This document shows, in pieces, positions 11,155-21,669 of a stretch of DNA of 64,000 nt (the first letter of the stretch is position 1; every line of letters begins with the position of its first letter). The translations under genes and the position numbers were made by a program. The stretch is from contig CM055093.1 of the NCBI GenBank assembly GCA_029204225.1, forward strand, positions 22,723,912 through 22,787,911. The letters run 5' to 3'. The notes under the pieces are model-generated. The model saw only the letters and a list, made by a program, of their open reading frames with translations, ran no database searches and was not told the origin of the DNA. The DNA comes from Diphasiastrum complanatum (taxonomy: Eukaryota; Streptophyta; Lycopodiopsida; Lycopodiales; Lycopodiaceae).

Positions 11155-11790
11155 TGTGAAAATTGTCAACATTTCCTAGCTAGTTTGAGGCCTAAATTGG
11201 CAATTTTTGTACATAAGGATCTAACCTTTCACACATGTGAAAGAGGCCTAGATACGTTTATTTTAGTATATATTTCATATTGAAGAAGTCTCAAACTTCA
11301 GGACCTTCGACACGACACCATAATCATGTTATTTGGACATATAGGCCAAAATTGGCTATTTTGGGCTATTGGTGCCCTAAAATTGGGTCCTAAGTTCTAG
11401 AGAGAGGAGAGAGAGAGTCATCTCTCTCACCTATATTAGGCTGAAATTTGTGGAGAATAGGTTGGAGAAACTTATTGTATTGCTAAGAGAGATCAATAGA
11501 TCATTGTCACAGTTTCTTCCTCCATTGAGAGCATTGCTTTGTGTACTGTCTTCAAGCTTTTGTGTATGATCTTAAGAGGTTTCCAAAAGTGGTAGGCTAC
11601 TGTTGGGCACCTTGTTTGCTATTATTTTTGGCCGCCATCAGTAGCTTTTATTAGTTTCTTTGTCTCTTGAATGCTTTGTCAAGTTCATGTGTATCAAAGG
11701 TAGCATTAGGATGCTTTGCCATTTCTAGCTTTTGTAGCTTGTTGTGCAAAGGATTGTTGATTTCTTGATCACAATAGATCTAAACACAAT
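11155..11790 (+). repeat. LTR of the Copia-B family inserted in the Copia-H leader
   Basis: It begins TGTGAAAATTGTCAAC, the exact start of the Copia-B LTR (41577), and tracks it through GAGGCCTAAATTGGC, the AGAGAGAGGAGAG stretch, TCAATAGATCATTGTCA and CCAAAAGTGGTAGGCT. Divergence is far greater than between the two Copia-B LTRs. The 3' border was not resolved, because the expected TTTTTCACA end is not seen. No internal region is attached, so it is a solo or truncated LTR. Confidence 0.75.
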
Positions 11791-12173
11791 ATGATGAAAT
11801 TTTGCCAACACCTAAGATTGAAGCACACTCTTGAAAAAGTCCAGCGGATTAAAATCAAGAGGTTCTTCCAAAAATGCAAAATATTGAATCAAGCAAATTC
11901 TATATGCAAAAGCTAGAATCTTGATATATCATCTAGAAGAATATAGCATCCACAATCATGAATAATTTTTGTCTCCACATTCCAGTAAGTGGTTTCAAAA
12001 ATTGGCCATCTACAAGTGATTTGACCTAAAATGCTTGTAATCACAAAGATCCACTTTCTATACTTGAAAATGCTTGATTTGAGCTAGAAACACCTCCAAA
12101 TCCACATAGAATTCTTGGCGCCCTCAAATCCACCTCTAGATTTAGAATAAGCACAAACTTTGGCCTGCAACCT
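11791..12173 (-). other. Copia-H leader next to its PBS
   Basis: A noncoding stretch on the minus strand between the primer site and the inserted LTR. No gene or repeat was recognised. Confidence 0.45.
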
Positions 12174-12185
12174 ACTCTGATACCA
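12174..12185 (-). other. Primer binding site of Copia-H
   Basis: On the minus strand this reads TGGTATCAGAGT, an initiator tRNA-Met primer site with one change. It directly follows the LTR end TATTTTTCACA. It fixes the orientation and 5' border of Copia-H. Confidence 0.85.
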
Positions 12186-12720
12186 TGTGAAAAATACAGA
12201 TTCAAAACACATTTAATGGACCAACAAGATCTTGACCAAATTTGGATGCACTTCTAGATCTAGGTACATGTCAAGATAGAAATCATCAATTTTAGCATGC
12301 TAGAATTGCATAAATCACTAAGATTTGATCAAAAGCATGAAAGTACAGTAAGATACTATCATTGTCCATACAACAACAGCAGCCTACTGTCTTTCACGCA
12401 CACTAGAAATCAAGATATCTTGAGAAATACACATGAGATGGACATAGAATCAAGAGAGATGAATTCTCCACATAAAAAGACAATATAATGATTTGTTTTC
12501 CACATTGGTACTACTATTTATAGCTGCTAGAATGTCATTTGGCCAATTGCCCTAAATGGTAACTTCTTGGTACTTGACCATAAGACCTAGAAATTCTAGT
12601 CGAGATGCAATGTATCAAATTTAGCCAATTATCTATCCAAATCTGACCTCATTCACTTTATCTACTTGTCAAAAATAGTACAGACCCTATTTAGGCCTTT
12701 ATTGACAAATATGTGTTAGA
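12186..12720 (-). repeat. 5' LTR of Copia-H
   Basis: On the minus strand it ends CTGTATTTTTCACA, identical to the Copia-B LTR end. A TATAAATAG box on the minus strand (about 12515-12523) sits where the LTR promoter is expected. The outer border is approximate: GAGG/AAAGGCCTAAAT-like sequence near 12690 suggests the LTR start is close by, but no clean TG was fixed. Confidence 0.6.
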
Positions 12721-13510
12721 TTATTCTACTATTTGAGTGATGGATTATCTACTTATCGGAGTGACTCAACCAAATAATCAATCTTTAATCTTCATCCACT
12801 TATTATCCAGTTTTGCATTTCTCTTCATGTTTCTACACATTCTGCAAAAATACTAGGGAATCGCTAATAGGTGGCTCTGACATATCGGACATCATATGAC
12901 GTATCGACGTCTCCGATATATCAAAGACTTTGGCCATATCGATGAAAGCATTTATTGTTCCACTTGAATTAAAGCTACATACTTGCCCTAACTGATTTGC
13001 AAGTAAATTTTCGGGAAGTCCTAACTGGATGGATGCTAGCTTATTATGGCCAACTGGCTATTGTAATTTGTGACCTAATAGTTGTCCTACTGGACAACAT
13101 TATTTGCTTAGTATAAATAGCTGATCATCAAAGATTTGATTAGCTCTTCATTAGCATTAACTCAGTTCAGATTCCTATAGAGTTTATTAGAGTATTGTTA
13201 CTCGTGCTTACTGCTTATTAGTGGAAGCATAATCAAACAGAGTTTCAGCTACTCAGAGATAGCTTAGAGTACGTGGTTTCTATCTATAATTGTCTTGTGC
13301 TCATCATCATCTGATTTGTACATCCTACATGATAAATCAATCTCCTCATTTTATTGTGTTTAGTATTATGTCAGAATGTATGCATCTCTGTGATTGTTTG
13401 TAATAGATAATCTCTTATAGTCTTGTTTGATAATTCAATACTTCATTGTTTTGCTATGAAATCACTTTAGCATTGATGATTTCAAAGTTAGTTGCTAAGA
13501 GATTGAATGT
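12721..13510. other. LTR-like noncoding sequence with a TATA box
   Basis: No coding frame is supported. GTATAAATAGC at about 13110-13120 (plus) is a good TATA element with a transcribed-looking AT-rich sequence downstream, so this is probably a remnant LTR in plus orientation. A short inverted repeat (ATATCGGA to TCCGATAT) lies at about 12892-12926. Borders were not found. Confidence 0.35.
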
Positions 13511-14729
13511 TGTTGGGTTGAAAGAGGGTGTGTGAGTGTGATAAACAAAAATAACTCGAAAAGAAACGAACACGAAAAGAAACAAACTCGAAACTCGAAC
13601 AAGAAACGAACTCAAATGGAAAGTGTTTGTGTGCAGCGGAATGAACTATCTTACTCTTTCCCTAAGCATGACTCCGTCTATCAGACACAAAGAGAATGTT
13701 AGTGATTGAAATCATGTTCGATCTGATTATGTTGCCAAACATTAAACAACAAAACATCAGAAAGATAATTTGTTGCGAACAACTAGACAAATTATTAGTC
13801 ACGAATGATTTGCGAGCTCAACTGATAATCAGTCATGAATTAGTCACGAAAGACAAGACTAAATATTATTCACCAATAGTGTGACTAATAATAATATTGC
13901 TAGGAACAGATTACCAGATTGAGCAATAAGAGAGTCAAACAGAATGTAGAAAAACATAGCAATATTGACACAAATCTGAACGCAGAACAGACAGAGTTGT
14001 TATCAGATTAAGTATAACAAAATATACATGTCAATAATGCTGATGAGCACAAGACAATAGTGGACGAAACTGCGTGCTCTACAAAGCTAATCCAATCTGT
14101 AAGAAGGAATAAACCTATATCTGACAATACAAAAGAATCAATGCACAAGGCATCTACTCCGTCTATCAGTGATAAGCTTCTGGTGCTATTATTTTCACAC
14201 GCTTAATTTCTCACACATTATAGAATACGCAAATGGTATTCAATATATATACATAATTTTACAGGTGTGCAGATGAAGAAAGTACAAAGTGGACGTGCTA
14301 TCTGTGGGAGATTGTGGGTGGCTGCTGTCGTTGTCAAATCTAATTGTACAGTTGCATGGGATGAGCGTGAGAAGGCCGCAACGTCAGCCTTCGTTGAAAT
14401 CAATGTTGGTGAAGATGCAAAAAAATGCGACACTCTGACAAATGCCTTAAGATTTGATTTACAGGGTGCCTCCGCTTTTCCTAGAGCACCTTCGGCATTT
14501 TCTAAGGCAATGTCACCTTTTTTGCCTGTCACAATTCATGTGTAAAAACACAGTGTCACATTTTTTGCCTGTGGAAAATTACTTGTATTTGTGCAAATAG
14601 TCGAGTTTGTTTTGTCTGTCTTATTTTACATGTAAATATGCAAACTGTGCTCCAACATGAGTAAAAATGCAGCAAGAATGGAGGCAGATTAAAATAGGAT
14701 TTAGGAGAGTAGAGGAGATAAATCCAACA
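13511..14729 (-). repeat. 3' LTR of a minus-strand Copia element (Copia-C)
   Basis: The borders are a 6-bp terminal inverted pair, TGTTGG at 13511 and CCAACA at 14729. On the minus strand the LTR is preceded by a strong polypurine tract (14730-14741, TTAAGGGGGG) and by the Copia-C RNase H end. That makes it a 1219-bp 3' LTR. It contains many GAAACGAAC-type and TTGCGAAC-type short repeats at 13550-13870. The left end could also be 13508 because of the local TGTTGTTGG repeat. Confidence 0.65.
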
Positions 14730-14741
14730 CCCCCCTTAATC

Positions 14742-15838
14742 TGGATCCGTGAATGCCTTGATCTTCAGACTAAGCAATGCACAAAACTTGTTGTGTGCAT
14801 TAACACTTAATGCTTTCGTGAATATCTGCAACCATGTCCTGCATTCTATAGTACATTAAACTCACCTCCTTGTTGAGAACCTTGCCTCTGATGTAGTGAT
14901 ATCTGATTTCAATGTGCTTACTCCTAGAGTGAATTCTAGGGCTGGCCGATAAGGCAATAGCACTCTGATTATCACAGAATAAAATTGTGGGGTTGTACTG
15001 ATACAAATTAATGTTTGACAGTAGATTTTTCAACCAAAATGCTTATTTAATAGATTGAGAAGCAGCAATGTATTCTGCTTCTGTAGAAGAAAGAGTGATA
15101 GAGGTTTGCTTATGACTGTTCCATGAGATAGGACCGTCGTTGAAGAAGAATGTAAATCCAGATGTGGACTTACGATTGTCTACATCTCCTCCCCAGCTCG
15201 CATTAGAATATCCACTAAGCTAATGAAGATTGTCATTGCTGACTTCTCCATAGCAGATGCACTGGTCCATGGTAGATTGAATATACCTCATGACTCTTAT
15301 GAGAGCCTTCCAATGGGTAATGCCAGGACTAGCCATATATTGGCTGAGTGAGCTTACTACAAAAGAGATATCAAGTCTTGTACAGACCATTGCATACATG
15401 AGAGATCCAAGTATCGATCGATAAGATACTCTCTCATCTGCTCCTCTTCCTGCTTGGTATGGGGACATTGGTCCTTTGACAAATGTAGGCCTGGATCTAT
15501 CGGTGAGTGAGCTAATTTACAATTCATTAGATTGTATCTATCAAGAACGTTGTGAAGATACCTTTGTTGAGTGATATAAACCAGTTGTCTCGATCTATCT
15601 CTCTGGATCTAAATGCCCAGACAGAAGTGAGCTTCGTCCATATCAGTCATGTCGAACTCTGAAAATAGCATCTACTTAGAATCCTTGACCAAATTGGTAT
15701 TGTTGCTAAAAAAACAACGTATTATCCACGTATAGGGTGATGATAATGAAGGATTGCTGCACTGACTTGGAATAGACATTGCAATCAATAGTGCTTGGTG
15801 AAGAAACAAAATGTTTCTATTACCAAAGCTTTGCTAGC
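14742..15838 (-). pseudogene. Copia-C reverse transcriptase/RNase H remnant
   Basis: Minus-strand Copia pol. From upstream to downstream: LYVDN near 15720-15735 (the catalytic YVDD with its last Asp changed), then CLGI, the block NVLDRYNLMNCKLAHSPID, GSLMYAMVCTRLDISFVVSSLSQYMASPG (15300-15400), an RNase H Asp/Glu region around 15050-15130, and FCDNQSAIALSASP with HSRSKHIEIRYHYIRG at about 14880-14985. It ends VADIHESIKC. Stops and frameshifts are frequent. The 5' portion of the gene is lost at about 15838, where another LTR begins. Confidence 0.8.
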
Positions 15839-16732
15839 TTTCAGCCCTCACTCTAATGAAAATGCTCGCGAACGCAAAAGTCAAAAGACACGAAGCGAAA
15901 ATGTTCGCGAACACCCTGACGAAAGGGCATGAACACGAAAGAGAATTTTTTGCGACATAGCGGGAGAAAGTCAGACGACGCAAAAAGTCAAACAATTCAA
16001 AGCAACACGAAAATTGTCACGACACCTTTTTTTGCCCTCATACTCCAGAAAAATCAAGAAGATCATGCAAGTACCTAGAAGTACAGATATCTGATCTGAA
16101 AAGCATGACATCAGTAGATGCACTCTAGGTCATGGCTAATCTGCCACTCTTGTAATTCGTGATTAATTGTAGATGTTTAATCACTCTAACCTAGAAGTTA
16201 CATGACGCAACTATATACTCTTTTGGTTGATGCATGATACAATACATGAAGTCTAATTCTAGTAAGCAAGAAGACGAAAACACAGAATACGAGTCCGCTT
16301 GTGTGCGAGACAATTCTGCATAGGACCAGTAGATCCACAAGTTCGCTAGTAAGCAAGACATTACTTGTGGGAGAGCGTCGCTTCTCTCACGCTAACGTGC
16401 TGCGTGAGTCTGTCATACAACACATGAAAAACGAGAAGATCAACAAATGATTTTGTAGCTATTGTGGACACTATTAATCTGTATGATTGTATGATCTTGA
16501 ATAAAAATTAGTCTGCTATTATTCATGTGTCTGATTCACTTGCTCATTTAATTATGCACCTTGGTTTGAATTTTGTTGAATGTTGTGTTAATAAAAAACG
16601 TAGATCAACAGTGTCTGTCTACATTCTGGAGGACTGTAGGAATGATACAACTGACAGTGACCAACAGTCATATCTAAAATCCATCTGAATCGTCTTGTTT
16701 ATTTTTTGTGTCCGCGACTGCATTCATTGTCA
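15839..16732 (+). repeat. Probable 5' LTR of Copia-D
   Basis: It ends ..TTGTCA at 16732, four bases before a PBS. The start is approximate and lies where Copia-C pol homology ends. The first 120 bp are rich in CGCGAAC/GCGAAAATG short repeats, like the other LTRs that carry TTCGCGAA-type motifs. Confidence 0.5.
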
Positions 16733-16736
16733 TTAG

Positions 16737-16748
16737 TGGTATTAGAGC
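16737..16748 (+). other. Primer binding site of Copia-D
   Basis: TGGTATTAGAGC, one base different from the standard tRNA-Met primer site, lies 111 bp before the gag ATG. Confidence 0.8.
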
Positions 16749-16847
16749 CTACCTTGTCATAGTCTGATGTAGCCAAAAGGCTATCAAATCCAGGAGGCCA
16801 AGCATTCAAACAAACAACCATCAACAAGAAAACACACTTCAGAAGCA

Positions 16848-18524
16848 ATGGCTTCAATCAGTAGCATACAGAGCAAGATCTATACAGTTCTTGATTCTTC
16901 AGGATCTAACTTTCTAGTCTGAAAAGTTAAGACATCATTGATACTCAAGGGTGAAGGTTTATTCCCCTGGGTGGATGGCACAGAAGAGATGCCTATGACA
17001 TCAGACAAAGAGCTATGCGAATGGAAGGAGAAAAATGACAAGACAGTAGCCTTGCTATCTTCATCCATCGAAGATAGTCTCACACTTGACCTGACTATAC
17101 TCTCCAAAGCTAAAGAAATGTGGGATACACTGCTCACGAGATTTAAACGAAATCAAGAAGTCAAATAATGATGCTGGAAGATCAGCTGACGAACCTACAG
17201 TGGGACGAAAAATATCTCACTTATTTTGTAAGGAAGATGCAGGATCTATTCCTGTCACTACACAACTCTGGAGCAGAGAACGTAGTGTCAGCAGAGAAGC
17301 AGCTCACTTACCTGTTGAGAGCCTTATCCAGATCTTTCCAAACAACCAGAACGCTGCTCGCGAAAGATTCTACCATGACCCTCAAAAAAGCAATTGTTGA
17401 GATTCGAGAGGAAGTTGAGACTAGAGAACACCTTGATCACAAGGAAAAATCCAAGAAACAATTCAAGCCTAGGAGAGAGTCGAATCAAAGGCAAGATCGT
17501 GATCAACAAGTAGAGGGGACCAGCAAAGGCAATTGGAAGAGCAAAGGGAGGGTGAAACAGTAAGGTGGAGAAAAGAAGACTTGCATGAGATGCAGACGAG
17601 ATGGGCACACAGTTGATACGTGATGGCTCAATCCGAAAATTGAGTGTATCCACTGCCACAAGAAGGGTCAGGCAACCATGGATTGTCGCCTGAACCCGAG
17701 GAAAAAATCAACATAGAACAGACAGGAGAACAACAACAGTTCTTCCTATGTCGAGGAGCTTGAGAGCTCAAAAATGGACAAAGAGAGATCTAACAGAAAT
17801 TGTTCGATTGCCTACATTTGTGCATATATGTGTGCAACGTCAACGCTTGACACACAAGAGGTGATCCTAGATTCAGGAGCTACCTCACACTTCGTGACAT
17901 CAAGACGAATCATGTTTGATTTCAGAAGTGCAAATCCATCAAGATTCATAGTTCTTGGAGATGGATCCAAACATCAAGTGAACGACATTGGTTCACTATG
18001 GCTCAACACCAATGGCGGAGACAGACGACTCGAAGACGTTCTGTTCGTGCCTACACTGTAGCAAGACTTACTTTCTGTGGCAAGAATAACTGATGTAGGG
18101 ATGCGTGTGATGTTTTCAAATAAAGCATGCAACGTGGTTGATGCCAGTTGCAGCACCCTGATCACTCAAGGCAGAAGAAAAGTAATCTATATCACTTGAA
18201 GGTACGCCTGCCTGTAGATCAAGTGCATCAGACTCATGATGATTCGCCAAACACTCTGTGGCACAGGAGACTATGCCACATGAACTCAATGGCACTTTAC
18301 CAAGCAAGTCATCATGGAGCAATAACATGGGTCAGCATCTCGAATGCAACCAATTCGACCACCTATGATGCATGTCTGAAGAGTAAGATGTCACACACTC
18401 CATTTGTCAAAGACTCCTACAAAACGACCAAGATTTTGGAGTTAGTGCATTCTGACATCTGTGGACCTTTCAACATGATTTCAGTAGGAGGCTTAAAATA
18501 TTACATAACCTTCATTATCTTCTA
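16848..18524 (+). pseudogene. Copia-D gag-protease-integrase, truncated
   Basis: Gag starts MASISSIQSKIYTVLDSSG. A TGA at about 16921 replaces a conserved Trp in the W-x-VK motif, and a frameshift lies near 17165. Both zinc knuckles are damaged: CMRCRRDGHTVDTW lacks the last Cys, and CIHCHKKGQATMDC has His changed to Gln. The protease is well preserved (EVILDSGATSHFVTSRR, about 17860-17900; VLGDGSKHQVNDIGSL). After a TAG at 18060, GAG-pre-integrase is readable (LWHRRLCHMNSMALYQ) and the integrase core opens LVHSDICGPF with its first catalytic Asp. The element ends abruptly at about 18520, joined to minus-strand coiled-coil sequence, so RT and RNase H are absent. Confidence 0.85.
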
Positions 18525-19015
18525 GCTGCTTCTGGGGCTCCAGGATGATCTTCTCTTGCTTGGCCACAATATTTTCAAAATTCTTTTTCTCGGCTTCCCG
18601 TTCTTGGATCAGCCGCACGTACTTTTCCATTTGGATGGCTGAGGCCTGTGGGGCCTGGAATTGTATATTCTCGGGCTTGACTAGAGGGGCATCGACTGTC
18701 ATTGCACCTGATGATCAGTCTCATATTTGGTCGATATGGACCATCTGGTGCTTCAGTTGCTGCTGGACCTCTTCTAGAGTGGTCTTTTGTCCGACCATCA
18801 CAAATCTGATTTCCATTGTCTCTTTTTCTATCTCTTTGGCCAGCCTCTGATGATGCGTAATTTCTTGGTCTTGGTGCTGGACCTTGTCCTCGAGCATTTG
18901 ATATTGGCTTACCAACCAATGCATATGGTAGCTCACTTCGGATAGGTCGATCATTGAGCGTTTGGCTGCTTCGGTGAGCTTATCAGGGTTAGTGAGAGTT
19001 GGGTACTGACCAGGA
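18525..19015 (-). pseudogene. Coiled-coil accessory ORF downstream of Gypsy-1 RT
   Basis: Minus-strand frames encode a Gln/Glu/Lys-rich helical protein: TLTNPDKLTEAAKRSMIDL, then LVSQYQMLEDKVQHQDQEI, LAKEIEKETMEIRFVM and EEVQQQLKHQMVHIDQI. After a frameshift come EKYVRLIQEREAEKKNFEN and VAKQEKIILEPQKQLEDNE. The heptad-like spacing of Leu/Ile/Met predicts a coiled coil. A Thr/Pro-rich segment lies upstream (19020-19150). It has the same layout as the coiled-coil frame at 34008-35623 and, like that frame after the inversion is undone, follows Gypsy pol in the same direction. I infer a 3' accessory ORF of an Athila/Tat-type Gypsy. No biochemical function is known to me. Confidence 0.5.
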
Positions 19016-19309
19016 GTGTGGGATGGTGAGGCTAAACAAAAAAATAGACGTTTGTGTCAGAACTGAAGATGGAGGTGGAGAGAGTGGAGGGATGATGTTA
19101 GTAACAGTGGGGGTTGTTGTGGTGGTGGTGGTGGTTAGTGGAGTGGTCAGACTTCTTCCTAGCTAAACGGATGTATGGAGATGGTGATGAGGAAAAACAA
19201 GTGTTTATGATTATGATGTGATATTCAATAGTGTAACGGAAGCATGTTGAATGCTTGCGTGACACTACCCCTTAGCATGCAAAAAGTTTCAAATTTTTTG
19301 TCTTCCACT
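19016..19309 (-). other. Gypsy-1 region between pol and the coiled-coil ORF
   Basis: Noncoding on both strands. On the minus strand, GCATGCTAAGGGGTAG near 19265-19280 is an internal purine-rich tract immediately after pol, followed by TGTCACGC. It could be an internal polypurine tract of the kind seen after pol in Athila-type elements, or the border of a separate LTR. The sequence does not decide between these. Confidence 0.4.
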
Positions 19310-20630
19310 GGCGATGTTAGGTTTGGAGATAATTTGTGATGGCGCTCTCATTTCGACTATAACCTTGATTTTTGACAGGTCGGTAGAAATACCGTCCTTT
19401 GAGATTATGGGATTATGGGTGACCCATATTTTGGCATTTATCAGGGTTTAGTGAGATTCCAAATCTACGACAGTGAATGAAGATTTTCTCTAGTGCGTCA
19501 AGGTGCGTAGCTGCTGAGGAATGTACACCCAGATTGTCGAGATAAATCTCCACAATCCAGTGTAACAGATCTTGGAAGGCCAGTTGCATGACCCTCTGGA
19601 AAGTTGAAGGGGTGTTGCATAAGCCAAAAGGCATGACGTTATAAGCATAAACCCCGTTCTTTGTTGTAAAGGTCGTTTTATGTTTATCTTCAGGGGCTAT
19701 TTGAACAAGAAAATAACCGCTGAATCCATCCAAGAAGCTGAAAGCTTCAGCTCCTGCCATTTCCTCTAAGATTTGGGTCGTTAAAGACAAGGGAAAATGG
19801 TCTTTCTTCGTAACCGCATTAAGGTTCTTGATATCAACACAGATACGAAGCTTGCCGTTTTTCTTGGGCACAACCACAATGGGTGAGACCCAATCAGTAT
19901 GTTGAACCTCATAAATGAAGACAACATCCAGCAATTTCTTAATATCTTCGTCGATCCTCTCACGATAGACTGGGGTACTTCTGTAAGGTTTAGCCCTAAC
20001 AGGCTTAGCATTGTCTTCTAAAGGAATCCTATGGACCACTATTTCAGGTGGGATTCCTTTCATTTTTGTATAATTCCATGCAAATACATCCCTGTATTTG
20101 CGAAGCAGAGTTTCCAGATCAAAAAGTTGGGCTGATGACATGTGTGCACCAACATGAACTATGCGATCTATCTCCTCGTTAGGATCTTTAAGGTTTAACG
20201 GAACTGTCTTAGCTAGTCCTTCAAAGGAGTTGGAACTTGGTGTAGGTTCCCATTGTGGCTACAGTAACTGGATAACAACGTCATCCAGTGTGAAATCTTT
20301 AAATTTGCATGGGAGATCAAAAGGTGGGTCCACAAAATTTTTTGAAACTTTGGGAATCATCTTTGTTGAGTCACTACCAGACGTGGAAGCTTGGTCTAAA
20401 GATTTGGATTCTGTCTCCTTTGACAAGGGCTTAATTGGCTGCTTAAGCTTCTCACGCATCTGTTTTTGATGCTCAGTTAATTCTATATTAATGATTTTAT
20501 TTTTTTGTAACTGAGGTTTTTGCGGTTTTTGAATGGGCGGTGTTGTTACCTCACTTATTATATCATCGTCGATTGTATCCCAGACTTCGTCTGGATAAAC
20601 ATCCCATGTATACACCTTGGATTTGGGCAT
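19310..20630 (-). pseudogene. Gypsy-1 reverse transcriptase (truncated, Athila/Tat-like)
   Basis: The linker (20259-20630) ends in VKQL-type sequence with a stop. RT then runs from MSSAQLFDLETLLRKYRDVFAW at 20141. RT fingers and palm motifs are in order: WVSPIVVVPKKNGKLRICVD, NLNAVTKKDHFPLS, FSFLDGFSGYFLVQI, TTFTTKNGVYAYNVMPFGL and TPSTFQRVM. The catalytic box reads YLDN instead of YLDD. NPDKCQ follows, then a frameshift at about 19415 and the readable tail ISKDGISTDLSKIKVI to about 19320. The FLDGFSGY signature and PKKNGKLR are typical of the Athila/Tat branch. RNase H and integrase are absent. Confidence 0.85.
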
Positions 20631-20636
20631 GTATGC

Positions 20637-21518
20637 TTATGTTTTGGGTACCTTGGATGTCAGTTGGACATGAGCCAACGGCCCTGGTGTCTTGACCTCC
20701 TTAGGAATTGATTTTGGCAGATAAGATTGGGCATCTAGATATTGGAGTACATGTTCATCTGTCATTTCTACATCATCCATGAAAAGAATACCTTCTTCCG
20801 AAACATGGGCGATAGAGATGCTAGGTTTTCCTGGGCGCCAAGCTATAAGAATCGGGTCAATCATCATAAATGGGATGATGGGTGTGTCAATGTCTGTAGA
20901 AGATGGGAGAATATCCACATCTTCTGTAGCAGTTTCGATACGACATCGTTTGGAATCTACACAGTCCACAGTGGCTAGTGCATGACCCCAATTAATTATG
21001 TCCGTGGATCTTGTATAGTGGCCTTTTGATTGGATCGGGACACTATCTGATTCGTCATATGTTGTGGATGACCAATCATCGTATACCTTGGCGGGCTTGA
21101 CATGGCCTGTTGAGTCAACCGTGACTCGTTTATCATGGTTGCCAAAGGTAATTTTACTATGCTTCCAATCTTGGACAACATCTGCCATCTGGAGCCAGGG
21201 TGTACCAAGGAGTTTATAAGTATTGTTATCTTCTGGTAAGTCTAAGATGACACAATCAATTACAAATTTGACACCTGCTATTCGAACTTTAATATTTGAC
21301 AAATGACCAGCAGGGTCTGTAACTCGTTGATCAGCCATGCGAAGTTTATATCGTGGTTGATCGAGGGTATGGAAGTCCCATGACTTTGCCAATAACAAAG
21401 ACATTATATTTATGCCTAATCCGCTATCAAGGATAGTAGATACTGCAGGATAGTCTTTATAGGACAAAGGCAGGGTGATGCTAGTCCCCTTAGCAACACC
21501 TATATTCAGCAGATTCAT
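20637..21518 (-). pseudogene. Gypsy-1 aspartic protease and downstream linker
   Basis: A long open minus-strand frame of 293 codons starts MNLLNIGVAKGTSITLPLSY. The retropepsin-type active site reads TILDSGLGINIMS, so the usual DSGA/DSGS has Leu at the third position. A hydrophobic strand pattern follows (FVIDCVILDLP, LLGTPWLQMADVVQDW; LLGTPWL corresponds to the conserved LLG-x-PW of Gypsy proteases). The C-terminal half is an acidic linker with MTDEHVLQYLDAQ, which recurs in Gypsy-M as LTDEQILIHMD. The frame is intact, but the element around it is not, so it is called a pseudogene of the element. Confidence 0.8.
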
Positions 21519-21669
21519 AGGAATATGGAGAATTTCAGGAATCTCTTCGGGTTCAGCTGTTCATCAGGAATAGAGGCAGCTGAAAACTATGATGGATATA
21601 TCGTTGAAGTCCGGTGAAGGATTTTATTGCGCTATGGAACGGCATGGTGAGTTGAGCTTGCAGGAGGTC

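Noticed and set aside
14267-14545. Overlapping 92-104-codon frames on both strands
   Set aside because: They lie inside the Copia-C LTR, have no domain, and exist on both strands; they are products of GC content, not genes.
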